The notes beneath the pieces are model-generated. The model was not told the origin of the DNA and did no database searches. It worked only from the letters and a program-made list of their open reading frames with translations. Of a stretch of 64,000 nucleotides of DNA, positions 25,001-37,381 are shown piece after piece; positions within the stretch are counted from its first letter, which is position 1, and each line of letters opens with the position of its first letter. Source of the DNA: Antedon mediterranea (Eukaryota; Echinodermata; Crinoidea; Comatulida; Antedonidae); contig NC_092670.1 of NCBI RefSeq assembly GCF_964355755.1, positions 12,397,201-12,461,200 of the forward strand, read 5' to 3'. The translations under genes and the position numbers were made by a program.

Positions 25001-27046
25001 TTTATGAGTACCAAATTTTATTTAATTGTGATTCATGGTTGTGAAGATATGATTAAAACGTGATTTTGTTAAATCGTGCGTAGACCGCGTAATTTTTTAT
25101 TGCGCACCGTGAAAACATAACCATACCGATTCCTGGCCATAAGGAATAATATACTGTGAAAATTGACTTAGCTAGATTAAACTGATATCAAGATAAGGTC
25201 AGAAAGCGATAAAACGCATAGTGATACCGGACCGACAGACCGACAGACAGACCGACCGACCGACATAGTGAACTATAGAGTCGCGTCCACGCGACTAAAA
25301 ACATATTGAACGCATGTGTTTCATTAGAACGGTTGTTATAGCTATTTTATAACGTAAATAACTTATACTAAAATTCATCTTACAGAGAACGAACAAAATC
25401 CATTTACAGTCAAACCTGCATATACAAACTGGGCTCCGTTCATCGGTAGGCGAACCCGTTCTGAGAAAGCTATTAACACCGAACATCGAAAGGTTGTGCG
25501 CGACACCTCTCAACTAGAAGTTGATTGCAGGGAAACTTCTGAGGAACGACTTTTAGAAATGCTACATTCACGTCATATAAAGGCATGTTTTGTTTGAAAA
25601 ATATACAAAAAAAATACAACATGAAAATCAAATTACGCTATTTTCTGGCCCTTTTTAATAATGTATATTATATCCTATATACAAAATGTAGAATAAATGA
25701 ATGAATAAAAGTTAATAAGTAAGTAAATGTTTGAATCAAACGCGAAATAAGCATCAGAACAAAATAGTTTTTGTTTAAACACATCTTTTACCTCACAAAT
25801 AGTCAATACAATAATCAACAAAAAATTTTTTTCAAACGATTCTTTTTTTTATGTCTTATGTGGGTTATTCCTACTTTTATTTTATTCTCTTTTAAAATAT
25901 GGAAGTAAATTGCACGTAATAAATAAAATCAATTGGTTTTATAGGCATACATTTTTTTCATTTTTATTTATTTAATCATATTGAAATTTTTTTTATTCAT
26001 TTGTTTTTCCTCTTAACTTGTTCCTCTTTTGAGACATCACCACGATGATTCATTTCAAACGATTCTTGTAGGTTAACCAAGTGAGGGACTTGTGCAGGTT
26101 ATGTGGTGTGAAACCTACCGGCTCAAAACACGACATGGTTCTGCGTATACGGGGAAAGCTGCCAAATGACAACGTGTTCAATAAGGTGTTTAGTAGGGTA
26201 TGGGGCGCCTCAGGTAAACAAGTTTATTTATTTTATTAAACAACAATTATGAAATGTGAAAATCTTAATCCGATACTAGAAATCGGGTGGTAGACTGTCT
26301 GCGCTAACAACATTGAGTGAAATTTTACCACAACTTACGACATTTCATTTATGAAACCCGAATATGATGTATCTTCCTTTCAATTTTACTCATTAGGTGG
26401 TTGGCTCTCTGCAAGTTGTCCACATCGGATCGTATATGGTGTGAAATTTTTGCTCCGCGCTGAAAGTCCAAGGGATCACGTTGACTTACTTATGTCGTTG
26501 GCTAAACAGCCAGCGATTGTTGTATGCGATATGCCTCAGATGGTTTCGAGACATGGAAATCGTCGTACAAACGGAGCAATGTTTTACCCAAATGACGGGA
26601 GACTTGCAGAACCAACAGAGGAAAACATAAATGCAGCCAAAGAGGGGACACTGCAAGTTCATCTACAGGTACTTGATGATGTATATCCCAAGATGAATTC
26701 TACAACAGTAACTGTAGATTCAAAATCAAAACTTTGTCTCTTCGATACCTTTCACCAATTTAATTCCAAAAAAGAAATCGAAATACTCAGAAGAGTTGGT
26801 CTGTGCCCTCAGTTAAAAGGACTGCTAAATTCGCAAGTCGCTGAACAACTCCACAGATCAAGAGTAAGAGATGTGCATTTCCTAAACAGCATGAACGCAT
26901 CAACGCACATATTCTCTTTTCTGAACATACTGGATGGCCACAACACGTCACTAAACAAGAAGTATATTTTGAATATGGAGAAAATGTTTAAGAGGCAGAT
27001 CATCATCGACGACTGCAATAAAGCAGTCATAGGAACACAAAGAGAG
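22031..27046 (+). CDS. Transposase-derived protein: C2H2, SWIM, SAP-like, KDZ/HMGXB3-like core (9 exons)
   Basis: Nine exons join in one frame of about 935 codons: 22031-22204, 22334-23077, 23146-23598, 23754-23893, 24042-24243, 24418-24519, 25386-25582, 26072-26213 and 26397-27046. In order: C2H2-type fingers (CSMCSYTNLRWRVKNHIKSVH; HCPLC...HLQMHIIRSH; CDDCGKIMFKKNLKVHRERAH); a CVDQDEGIFSV...CEVEKC segment; a SWIM finger (WHCKCPMGERSCIHK); CNLCSLTYRYQEYTDGIHNY; VACGIHPP; a SAP-like stretch (VRDLCRLCGVKPTGSKHDM); and the core GGWLSASCPH, LLRAESPRDH, VVCDMPQM, CLFDTFHQFN, AEQLHRSRVRDVHFLNSM. This order matches my recollection of HMGXB3-like proteins and KDZ (Zisupton-type) transposases. The start is unsettled: an upstream exon may exist, or an ATG at 21991. 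Intron 7 appears to use a GC donor. It may be a transposon ORF or a host gene. Confidence 0.7.
23957..24012 (+). repeat. tRNA-derived SINE-like fragment in an intron
   Basis: CTCAATTGGTTATAGCGTCG followed by GGTTCGAATCTCGATTGGGG resembles the D-arm (box A) and T-arm (box B, GGTTCGAATC) of a tRNA, with the anticodon part missing. It lies in the 148-bp intron between transposase exons 4 and 5. A working tRNA is excluded by the deletion. Confidence 0.35.
24591..25301. mobile_element. 710-bp dispersed repeat with CCGA runs, copy 1
   Basis: This lies in intron 6 of the transposase-like gene and is nearly identical to 41687-42409. It begins GCCATATAGATGGCTGCAGTCGCGTG, with CCGACCGACCGACC close behind, and ends with CCGACCGACCGACATAGTG and the perfect hairpin AGTCGCGT-CC-ACGCGACT followed by AAAAA. 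AGTCGCGTG near the start is inverted at the end as CACGCGACT, giving short terminal inversions. No ORF. It could be a MITE or a Helitron-like non-autonomous element. Confidence 0.65.
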
Positions 27047-27247
27047 GTACGTTTTTGCAAATGCTGAAGCGGTTTTTGTCTTGGTAAAGTGCCGTGATTT
27101 TGTAGAAGAAATTTGCGTTACGGATTGGTCTTGGATTGAATAAAGAAATTAAAAATAAGGAAGTTAAAGTATTCATTTTCGATTTTCATGCAATCCTAAA
27201 ATTGTGTATCACTTTGTCAGTGTTTAATGGTGATATTTTTGTTTCAG

Positions 27248-30200
27248 CTATATCAATGCCTACTACCAGTATAGAAACAGGGAAACCCACAGAACAGGTT
27301 AACGCTTCTCCCCTTTCTGGTCAGTTAAACTATATTTATCAATTAGTAAAAAGGTTTATCAAATTCAGTTAGTAGCGTATAGATTTACATAAACCACAAT
27401 GTTGTGATGTTACAAATGAAATACAATAATTTTGAATTACATTGTAGAAACTGGAGAGAGTGATGTACATTCTGAGGATTCTTCAAGTTGTTTTTACATT
27501 CCTGAAGAATATATAAACGGTAACAATAAATTTATATAAACTATTAATAAAGCAAAAGGTATGATTAGAACGATCGTGTAAATGTTGAAATACCAAAAAA
27601 AAAAAAAAAAACCCCTTAATATACAAGGGAGCGTGCGTATACATCGAACTCTGGTCAATTAATCAAAGGTAATAATGTAATAAAAACAATTTTAATTGTA
27701 AGTGAAAGTTATGTCTATAGTTTTATATTTCAGATGATGTTATATCGTATGAGGTAATGACCGACGATAATGTAATGTTTCCACCCAGTTGTGTTAGCGA
27801 TGTGACCATCAACAGTAACATGTCAGCTTTAAATGAAGAATGTAAAGTTTTAATTGTTGTTTTCCAAAATAATGTTTTTATACAATATAATTATAATAAC
27901 AATTCTTTTCAAACGAAGATGTTTTCTTAATATGGCATGTATACACGGTGCCGATATTTAAATTAAATTGTTTCGACTATCCATTTTAGATGATATTGGA
28001 ACTGATACCGTTATGATAACAGACGACGTCGATGTTCTTTCCGATTGCATCGTAAATGAAACACCTCAAACAAGGACAGAAGATTATGAAATCCTGTCGC
28101 TTGGAAGCGAAACAACGGCATCAATAGACGACAGTGACACTGTTGCCGTCAATTCAATGCCAACAACACAATTTCATCACGTCATTGACTCGCTTCCAGA
28201 ATCTTGGGACGATGATATGAATGGTAAGATATTTTCTTTAAGATACTACTTCTACTACGCAATGATAAACTGTATGATGATATTTATATTTGTTTTTCCA
28301 TTTAACAGCTTATGTTGAAGAAAACCTAAGTATAATTGATGCAATAAATGCGTCTCGTAAGACTGCATCAGATGAATCGAACTGGGTAGAGCAGTTAAAA
28401 GAAAAACTTGTGCAATGTGGTTTAAAGTTGTCAACACCGGCAACACCAGGTGATGGAAACTGCCTTTACAATGCCCTCGCATATCAAGCCAATACCTTTT
28501 TGAAATGGACTGGTGTCACGCACATTGATTTGCGAAATTCGATTGCTGAATTCCTTGAGGCACACAAGACACAGTGGCAGGTGAGTTTCGAATGCTATGC
28601 ACAGTCGAGGCGGCTTATCTATTCAAATATTATATACATCTTATCATTTAAATTAAAATGATTTTAATTGCAGGAGAAAGTAACACAAGACATTTTAGAT
28701 ATGAATTTGACGTGGGATCAGTTCATCCGTAATGTAAAGACGCCTGGTGTCTGGGGTGACCAGATTGTTTTAACAGCGGCTGCTTGGATGTTACGGTGCA
28801 ACATCAAATTAATATCGGCAACATTAACAAGAGAAATATGTCCTCCAAGTAAAACTAATCTACCAACCATTCACTTGGGTTATGTCACAGGTCTACATTA
28901 TACGTCAATAGAACCGATAGGACAACATAACCTGAGGGCTTGTCCACCAAAGGTAGGTACACTACTATGATAAATTTCTGTAGTACCATTAACATTAATA
29001 TAACATTCATACATAGTAAATTGGTCCATTGGATTGAAACATGTTGATAAAATAGCATATGCACGTACAAACATATAAATAGATTGACGAATTTTGAATG
29101 CTGTTGAAATAATAATAACGTTTAATTACAGAAACGGTTTTCAGATAATTGGGTGTGTGGCACAACTATTTCTAGTTGTACCCAGAAAAAGTCAACCAGG
29201 TAGGTACAGTGTATATTTCTCTTGTACGATTATCATCTCCTTTATTACACTATATTGTAAAATAACAACAATTGATACATTTTTTTTCAGAAACCATTCA
29301 AAAATAACTGAAGATTACATACTTTCAAAGGTGAGCAGCAACATAATTTCATGTGAATTCATTCAAATTTGTAATGAGAATGATTGAAGATAAACAGCAT
29401 TAATTTATTTATTTCAGTTTGAAATTACAAGAAAAAGAATTCTTGAAATTATGCAAGGAAATGTTACATGTGCAAAGTAAGATACTTTATGTATAAACTA
29501 TGATATATATAGCTGTAAAAAATATTAATAGCAAAATATTACAACAAACATTGCAATTACCACTGTATAATTAATATTTAAACAAAGTTAATGTAGGTAA
29601 ATTATTCAGGAATTTGACCTTTATAGAGCTCGACACGACGAATTCCTGGAGAGTCCCCATGAAGTTAAACTTCGAGAAAAAAATATTGCTGGTTTTGCCG
29701 AAGATGTCTTTGAAGATGAGGTAAGTCTATGGAAAATATATAAGTTTTTTTTTTATTGATATACATACTGTACGTGTAAATAAATGATAGGCATTATACA
29801 ATGTTTTGGTTCAATAGTAAAGATCATGTATGTCTTTTTCAGGCATATGATTTTTTGTGTGTGCATCTATTTAAGAAGATGTGTTACAAAACCTACACAG
29901 ATGTAAAGTAAGTAACCACTTTTCCATACTTCAATACAATTAATTAATTCATACATTTTTATTAGTGCACTGTAACAGTGACTTTAATTGAAAAATAAAG
30001 CTCAGTTGTTGTTAAATGAAAAGTACTATGTGAATGGTTTGCATGTGTTTACTGAGTAGTAATTGCTCTTCTTTTAAGGAAGCCTTATACGTCTGAAACG
30101 TATACAGCAATTTATGGTTTACCAAAAAGTGCAGCATTGTATGAATTCTGCCGGCAGTCAGATACTTTGTGAGTATTGCAATAATATAGTTTTAAAAATA

Positions 30201-30621
30201 TACATTGTTACCTTCCAACATTCTAAACATATTTATAATAATGTGAAAATAGATCAGTACATTGATTTTTATGTTATAATTCAACAACACATTAATAATA
30301 ATAAACAGGTATAAAATTAAATTCATACAGTAGGTTATATAATAATGATTCCTTTGTGTTTGTGTAGAATTTTAAAAAGTATTTCCATCAGTTAAAGGTA
30401 CTGTTCATGAATATATTATTATAATTATGCCTAATCAGCAATTAATTGAAATAAAATACCTTTTTTTCAACAGTAACACATTTAATTATATGATGAATGT
30501 TGCCTATAAAGAAGCTGCAGTGTATCTTGTGCAAACAAAATTTAACATTAAATATGAAGAAGCCAACAAGCTATGCAAGGCAACAGAAGTTGACCGCTCC
30601 GGTACACCTGTACGAAGATAA
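27248..30621 (+). CDS. OTU-domain cysteine protease (13 exons), possibly fused to upstream transposase
   Basis: Thirteen exons keep one frame of about 533 residues to a TAA at 30619-30621: 27248-27319, 27448-27519, 27734-27841, 27990-28223, 28309-28580, 28674-28952, 29132-29199, 29291-29330, 29418-29476, 29627-29720, 29843-29907, 30079-30168 and 30474-30621. The first four encode a D/E/S/T-rich acidic linker. The OTU domain spans exons 5-6: TPGDGNCLYNALAYQ with the catalytic Asp and Cys (Cys codon 28461-28463), GVWGDQIVLTAAAWMLRCNI, and LGYVTGLHYTSIEP with the catalytic His (28896-28898). OTU proteins cleave ubiquitin-type conjugates and also occur in transposon polyproteins. Later exons encode a Lys-rich helical tail of no recognised family. 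Upstream exon 9 ends in phase 0 whereas the first exon here needs phase 1, so either a micro-exon is missing or these are two genes. The start codon is not determined. Confidence 0.7.
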
Positions 30622-30981
30622 AAAAAACAAATGTATTAATATCAACAAGGAACCAGACTACCCAGAAAACACAATATATTGGCTGATACTCTTTGTAATT
30701 GTCCAGTATCTTATTTTTTCGTGCTTTTGTCTTGCTTTTTCCACAACATTTACACATAACAATTCGTAATCAGCATTTAGGTGAAGTTCTGCACGCCCAA
30801 TGAAAAAATGTCAATGAATTATATATAATTATAAATATATCCACTCAAATATCATCCTGAATATATGTTTTATCTTCTATTAATTTTACATTTAACTTTT
30901 ATTTGTAAACTGTGTGTATATTATTATAATTTTATCATCCAAAAGAAATTTAAGAAAATAAGTTTTTTAACTCTCTTTTCA

Positions 30982-31228
30982 ATTACAGACCACATTTTAG
31001 TGGTCTTTAGTACTAGTAGCTTTGGTCTCTAATCAGAATCAGTCCAACTAAAGGCCGGAACGAAAAGTTTTCTTTAAATTATCCCATTTAAATGTCTTAT
31101 CTAATTTTTAATGGCTAATAGTAAAAATGCATTAATTTCGAAAGTTAAGCTGACTTTAATTGGAAGAAAAGTTTGAAGGACAATGTTCAGTTTGGTCTTG
31201 ACCCAAACTGTGGCCTTTGGTCTGTAAT
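30982..31228. mobile_element. MITE with ATTACAGACCA termini
   Basis: ATTACAGACCACATTTTAGT at the left and its inverse ...GGCCTTTGGTCTGTAAT at the right give an 11-bp terminal inverted repeat around 247 bp. It lies about 360 bp downstream of the OTU stop codon. No ORF and no clear target duplication. Confidence 0.5.
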
Positions 31229-33270
31229 ATGAGGGAGCCTTAAATTTGAGGGATTGATAATGGTATAAAGATAGGCAATCATCTGGGGTCACGATACAAT
31301 TGTTTGATGTTTAATTGTTATGTATATACAGTATTTTAAACAGTATTATGCACATTGTAACTAATGGATATGGATATTGTCATTTATCCAAGTAGTAATA
31401 GTATTATTAAGTTTGGAAAAATAAATCTTGTCAACTGGACTAACTTGTTTGACAGCAACCCTGTCACGGGTCACAGACCAATCGCAAAATGTACTCCGTT
31501 ACTGAAAGTGCAGAAATAATAAATAAATGCTCCAAATAACAATAAATATCGAGAAGTGATAAAAACAGTAAAAATTGTATAAAAATGCTTGGACATTGTA
31601 TTGTTTATTCGACAGGCGTTTATTCAAATCAAAGCAGGGCGTTTATTTCAATAAACATTTACTTATTTCCTGTTTGAAACTTCCAAAATGCATGTTTTGA
31701 TCTGTATTGGATTCAATTCAGAAGAATGTACAAATTTGAATTAACTAAAATTTAATGAAATCTTCTAGAAATTGAATTCAATTACGATACTAAATTTTAC
31801 CAGGAATCGGATGACAAAACAACTTTTTTATAATTCAATCATCAGAAATGAGACCTGCCATTTTATAATAATCTATTTATCTATTAATGCAATTAGTAAG
31901 CTGTCTTTTTATGATCACTTCTCATTTAAAGAATAAGATTTTTAAATACTTATTTAACTTTATTGTATTATTATTTGTTGGGATATGTTATCTTGTACTT
32001 GACCATTTGTTGACTGTTTTATGCATATTGGATAAGAACAATATTGAAAACTAATGAACTAATATTTGTATTCATATTTGTTTACCAACAATGAAAGATG
32101 TGTTGTTGACAAATATTATACTTGATTTGCTTATATGCTTTATTGGTTTAACCATGGAGATTCTGCATGGTTAACTTTCATGTAAATGATAAGAAATGCT
32201 TATTACTATAGGCCTTCAAATTGGAAAAATATTTGAATTCAATTTTGGTTAATTTCATGGAGTACTTACAACTAATTCTGAGTAAAAAGTTCACAACAAA
32301 TTTGTACTGAGCAGCGCTATGTTTATCATGTATGCATTAAAGGTAGAAAGTTAAAATGTTGGTTTAGTAGTTATTGTTATTAAAATTGTAGTTAATTCAC
32401 TTGACAAAAATCATCCCAGTGTGTATATACAACAATTTTGGTATGGCAAAATGTTCGTTATCCTACAAAAGAAAAAAAATCTGCTCTACTTCATGATGAA
32501 AATCGGATTACTGCCTTTTTTAGATGGCCTAGCCGCCTACCTACTGTAGGCTGTCACCCCATAAACTTTCAGTAGAGCAACTAGTTAGGCTTAGAAGTAA
32601 TAATAGAGTACCCTACCTAGACTTGCTCCAAGTCTGTATTGTTTTTTTTAATAATTTATTTGTTTTTATTTCGACCGCGATTTTTGTCTGAAAATACAGA
32701 CTTGTGAAACACGTATAGAAATCGATTTGCAGACCGCAAACAACTGATAAGAATGACGTAGGTTATCATACCGTATTTGGCTATATGGGGCGGGCGGTAT
32801 GTAAATATGGATTTCAAATCAACCAATGATCATTTTGTTTCAAAATGAAAAAGATCGAGTACGTACAGTGCTGAATGTACGATCGAGACTGTTGAAATAA
32901 TGAAATCGTGTTGCCAAATTGTTTTGTTTATTAATTGTTTAGTCCTTAGCCTAGGCCTCGCACGTATGATCTGCCAAATAAAACGCCAATAAGAGGTAGG
33001 CGCGCCTACATACCACCACCGGCACACAACAGGATTCACACACAACAGACAGGGCTACGACACCACTACACATAACAGGACAGGGTCTAGGTGGGATTTA
33101 AATCAAATTATCTCCGCGTAATATTAAATGATCCATTCAATGTTTGATTTGCGGAGAAGCAAGACAGGTTTTCATGTTCTTGGGGAAAATCCCATCAAAT
33201 GTTTACCAGACTACTACTAGGCATATAAAATCATTTCTAGCCTTCAGAAACTTTCATCAATGTCCCGATC
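31229..33270. other. Non-coding, no gene seen
   Basis: AT-rich sequence. The stretch 31608-31665 carries the GCGTTTATT phrase also seen near 21160, 45750 and 51775, a small dispersed repeat. No ORF with recognisable features on either strand. Confidence 0.5.
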
Positions 33271-34134
33271 AATGTACCCAAGTCAAAGAATATATATCAC
33301 TAGAATGAGTAATCCGCGATTTTCCCTGTAACAGTAATATTGTCCATGTGGTAGGGCGCCGCCATAAGTGTGGATGTATCTGGGATGTATACAACTGTTT
33401 GTGAAGGTTTCACTAATCAAAGGCTGGACCACCGGTAGTATTTTCGTGATAAAAAATGTTATCAACTACATGCCAACATCATGTTAAATACTATTTGGAT
33501 ATTTAATTGTTCGTTTTATGCAATTTATTTAGTAAAAACTGCCGTATAAACAGTTTGCTTTATCAACCGGGCGCTACAATAGCGTGACCGGGCGTGTTGG
33601 TGTTTACGCGTTTTCACGTAGGATAGTTTAATAATATTCCTATATGTAACTTTTTTCTGGTAAAACAAATAAATGTTAATGACATTTAACATTTTTTCCT
33701 ATTAATAACATGTATTTTATACTAATTTATATCATAAAAACAATACTTAATTTACCGGGCGTAGAGTAATACACGGGCAATGTGGTAAAGAATAGGCCGT
33801 GCTGAGTAACGATTCGTTGACTTTTGGTGTTGCTGTGTTAGGCCTTTTTTGTGAACTAACTAGCATGTTAGTAAATAATTGTCTGTACAAGTGAATGTAC
33901 ACTAGTTTGTTAATAAATATGTATTATAAAATAGTTTACAATTGCAAAACTATTATCATAATTCTATTTAATGTGACATGTATTAATATCTATTAAATCA
34001 AGTCTTATTTAGTATGTATACATCCGCCCTTATGAGGGCGGGCATCACTAACTGGAGCTCTCTGTTACAAATTTCTCATGCAAAAATCGCGGAATACTCA
34101 TTCTTGTGATATATATTCTTTGCCCAAGTACATT
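33271..34134. mobile_element. Foldback element with ~110-bp diverged arms
   Basis: AATGTACCCAAGTCAAAGAA with TATATATCACTAGAATGAGT and CCGCGATTTT at 33271-33320 is matched in reverse complement by AAAAATCGCGGAATACTCAT and ATATATTCTTTGCCCAAGTA at 34082-34130. The homology continues inward to GGCGCCGCCATAAG...GGATGTAT (33356-33379) versus ATACATCCGCCCTTATGAGGG (34018-34040). The centre is AT-rich with no ORF. Confidence 0.6.
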
Positions 34135-35391
34135 GTCTAAACGTAACATAGCGCATGCGTACCATCTTAGTTGTTGAGTCTTTGAAATTCTGAAATATGA
34201 ATATTAAAACAGTGTACGAGTGAGTAGCCAATCGCATGCAGCTGAAACTAGTCAACCGGATAATCTATGCACCAAGAATTCTTGGTGTCAAACCACGTGA
34301 CTTTTGCGTGTTTCCCCAGACGGAGTATCCAAACTCAAGTAATACACGTATGAAACGCCATATGTGCAAAAATGTTTAATTTTTACTAATATTAAGAAAA
34401 AAACTCCGTCTGGAGCCCAGACTATACCCTACCCGCAATAATATAGATTATAGTACATATATAATTAAGTGCATGTCACCTACAGTAGCTTGTGCCAGGA
34501 CATCCATCGATTGTAACAAAAAAAACCTCCATCCCACCATGGTTGGGGCTGGGTGGGGTAAGACAAATTTGAAAATACATGGAAAACTACACTTAAATAC
34601 ATATAAGTAATGTACCATTTAGAGTTATTTTTGAAGAAAAATATTATAGGCCTAGGCCTATAGATTTAGACACAGGCCTACATCCCAATCGATCCTAAAT
34701 AGCGGTTTCAAAATTAATGTATAAAACAGTAGCATACATTAAAAATAGACCTACATTTGAAAAAATACCTAGCCTAAGCTAGGTAGGTTAGCTAAAACTC
34801 TGTTGAAGTCATTCAAATAAGGGCGTGTAGAATTATGTTGGATCGTGAATTTGTGTCATATAGCGAAGCACTTACAACAAGGTTGAATCTCCTTTTTCTC
34901 TCTGAGGGGAGGATATTCCATTGCCTGACGTTTGCCAAAGGTCTCTCTAATAACACTGCCCACTCTGCGGACTTGTTACCATCAACTTGTTTCCAAACAA
35001 ACGGTAGAAACCTGCAAAACCGTAATAACATTTCATATCTGAAAACCCGCACTAAACAATTTTCCCGTTTTATATTGAACTCATTAACCGCAGGTTCTCC
35101 TCTCAGATTTTTTTTATTTATTCAGTTCTTTCTTTTTTTTACATTTTTTTTAACGTCTCTCTCTGTCTAGCTGTGCATTTAATGAATTTAATTTGTAACT
35201 ACAGACAGTAGCAATTTGGCAACGAGATGTTAAATACATATAGATGTTAATGTTATTGAATTGAATAAAAGTGTAATAAGACAGAACCTAATTATTTAAT
35301 ATTAATTTCACTTACTTATTAGTCCTAGGCCCTAGCATGTGTGCTTCTGGCACAGATAGGCTAGCTTATTAGCCTAGGCCTCTATTTTCGG
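34135..35391. other. Non-coding, small palindrome only
   Basis: CCCCAGACGGAGT (about 34315) and ACTCCGTCTGG (about 34403) form a short inverted pair about 100 bp across. CCTAGGCCTA-type motifs occur at 34650-34680. The ORFs at 34813-35170 lack any domain. Confidence 0.4.
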
Positions 35392-35399
35392 TGTCAGAT

Positions 35400-37373
35400 G
35401 AAATCGGTCGCGTCTGAAATCGGTCGCGTTTGAAATCGGTCGCGATAAAATCAACTTCCGGCATTTTGTATGGCGCGCCGCTAGAGCTATACGTTTAATG
35501 ATATCGGTCGCGTTTGAAATCGGTCGCGCTATTTTGCATGGGACGCACTAGATACATTTTAAATGTAAACGCTAATTATGTTTTTAGTTAATTTTGAATA
35601 TAGAATTTCTAATACTATTAACAATTGTTTTACCTCGATCGTTATTATTTTTTTAGTACAGTAAATATAAATATTATCTCATTATTTATAAATAATTTGT
35701 GTTTTCATTTTATCTTACGTCAGGTGTCAATGAATAATTGTAATGTGTTTAGAAAATCGTTTTAAAAAGTGTTATTGAATATTGTTTAAGTTTTTGAAAA
35801 GATTAACATGCCACTGTTTAAAGTTTTAATAATGTTGAAATAATTTAATATTAAACAATTAGACGCGCCTATTGCGTATTTTTTAATCGCAGTTAATTAC
35901 GAAACTAGTTTTATATCTGCAAGTGGATACCAGCTCAATGAGGTTTATGCAATAAAGGAAGATGATGTATGATGATGATTTTTACGTTCGATTTCCGCCA
36001 CTCTTACGTGAGCATGGTTTTAGGATAATACTAATAAAATAATATGCCGTTATAAATCAATCTACAGGGCCTATACTATGACTATGCAGTATGCTGTACA
36101 ATGATAGGCCTATATGTGATAATAATAATGGATGGATATTAAAAGGTGGGCACGATTCTCAAAGAGGTAATCTTGCACTGATATTTTAAACATTTAGATG
36201 TACGAACGGCGTACGGATGTGAGACACTGAGTGGTACTTATATTATTTACATTAAAGTGATTATTATAAATGAAGAAATATTCAAATTAAAAACTATAGT
36301 ATCGCCGACGTAGGCCTATATACGTAAATTATATACATCGTTTCACCATGGAACTATGTTTCACAAAAACACGTGCAGTGCAGAGGCCTATATATAGATG
36401 TTTCAAACGTATGGTTAGTAATAGGCCTATACGTCATCTTTACATGGCCATGGACAACGATCGTAGTACGTGTTTTGTCCATGATTTGACACACTAGTGC
36501 GTGTTTTTTTTAAGGGGAATCCCCGTCAGCAAAATAACGTGCAGTTAACGTCGTCTGCACGATCATAGAAGGCGCATCCACGTTATGGCCTATTTCGGGG
36601 TTTATTTCAGTAACTCGTCTTTTAACGACCCGCATATAATAATCATTTTTACTAGAAACTATTTTAGGCCTAAACATTAGAAATAAAAATATACACGTGA
36701 TTTTCCTCAACAATTATCATTATAGGCCTCTACTTAATCCTACATAACGTACGGACATAAATAAAATAGAAATTAAAATAAGGTGGTCCAATATATGATA
36801 TATCTGCCACATTATGCATAAGTATAAAAATGGATACGCTGGCTTTACGGGTTATACATTGTAACGTTTATTGTTTTTAAATAAATTGTTCTCTTTTACG
36901 TAATTGTTTGCATAATACTGTATTACTAAAAGACACAGACGTATATTCTCTATACAGTATAATATATTAATTACAGTACATATAATAAAATAGAGGTAAA
37001 TTATTATATGCCTAATAAAATATTTAAACGTGTTTAGAAATGGCCATTTTGAAAAGACACGGTCTTTCTTCGAGACCTGTGAAATAAAAAAAAATGATTG
37101 ATAATAAATATTATTAACCAAAATAAAAAATATCCACATAAATAATCTGGTTCCTAAAAAATATCAATTAAATCTAGACTATATAAACGAAGAAAATGTA
37201 AATCCCGCTAGCATGCATCTCGCTCCATACAAAATAGCGCGACCGATTTCAAGGGCGACCGATTTCAAACGTATAGCTCTAGCGGCGCGCCATACAAAAT
37301 ACCGGAAGTTGATTTTATCGCGACCGATTTCAAACGCGACCGATTTCACACGCGACCGATTTCATCGTAAACC
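35400..37373. mobile_element. DNA transposon with 8-bp target duplication and GAAATCGGTCGCG iterons
   Basis: CTATTTTC occurs exactly at 35392-35399 and 37374-37381, giving an 8-bp target duplication around 1974 bp. The ends start GGTGTCAGATGAAATCGG and, inverted, GGTTTACGATGAAATCGG. Arms of about 145 bp each carry five copies of (G)AAATCGGTCGCG or close variants, plus the shared inner stretch GGCGCGCC.CTAGAGCTATACGTTT. Such terminal iterons are probably transposase-binding sites. Eight-bp duplications are made by hAT, P and Merlin transposases, but the superfamily is not identifiable. No transposase ORF is seen; the minus-strand ORFs at 36510-36713 and 36852-37139 show no domain. Confidence 0.8.
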
Positions 37374-37381
37374 CTATTTTC

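Noticed and set aside
34813-35170. Opposing ORFs of 79 and 111 codons
   Set aside because: They overlap each other on opposite strands, with no domain or splice evidence.
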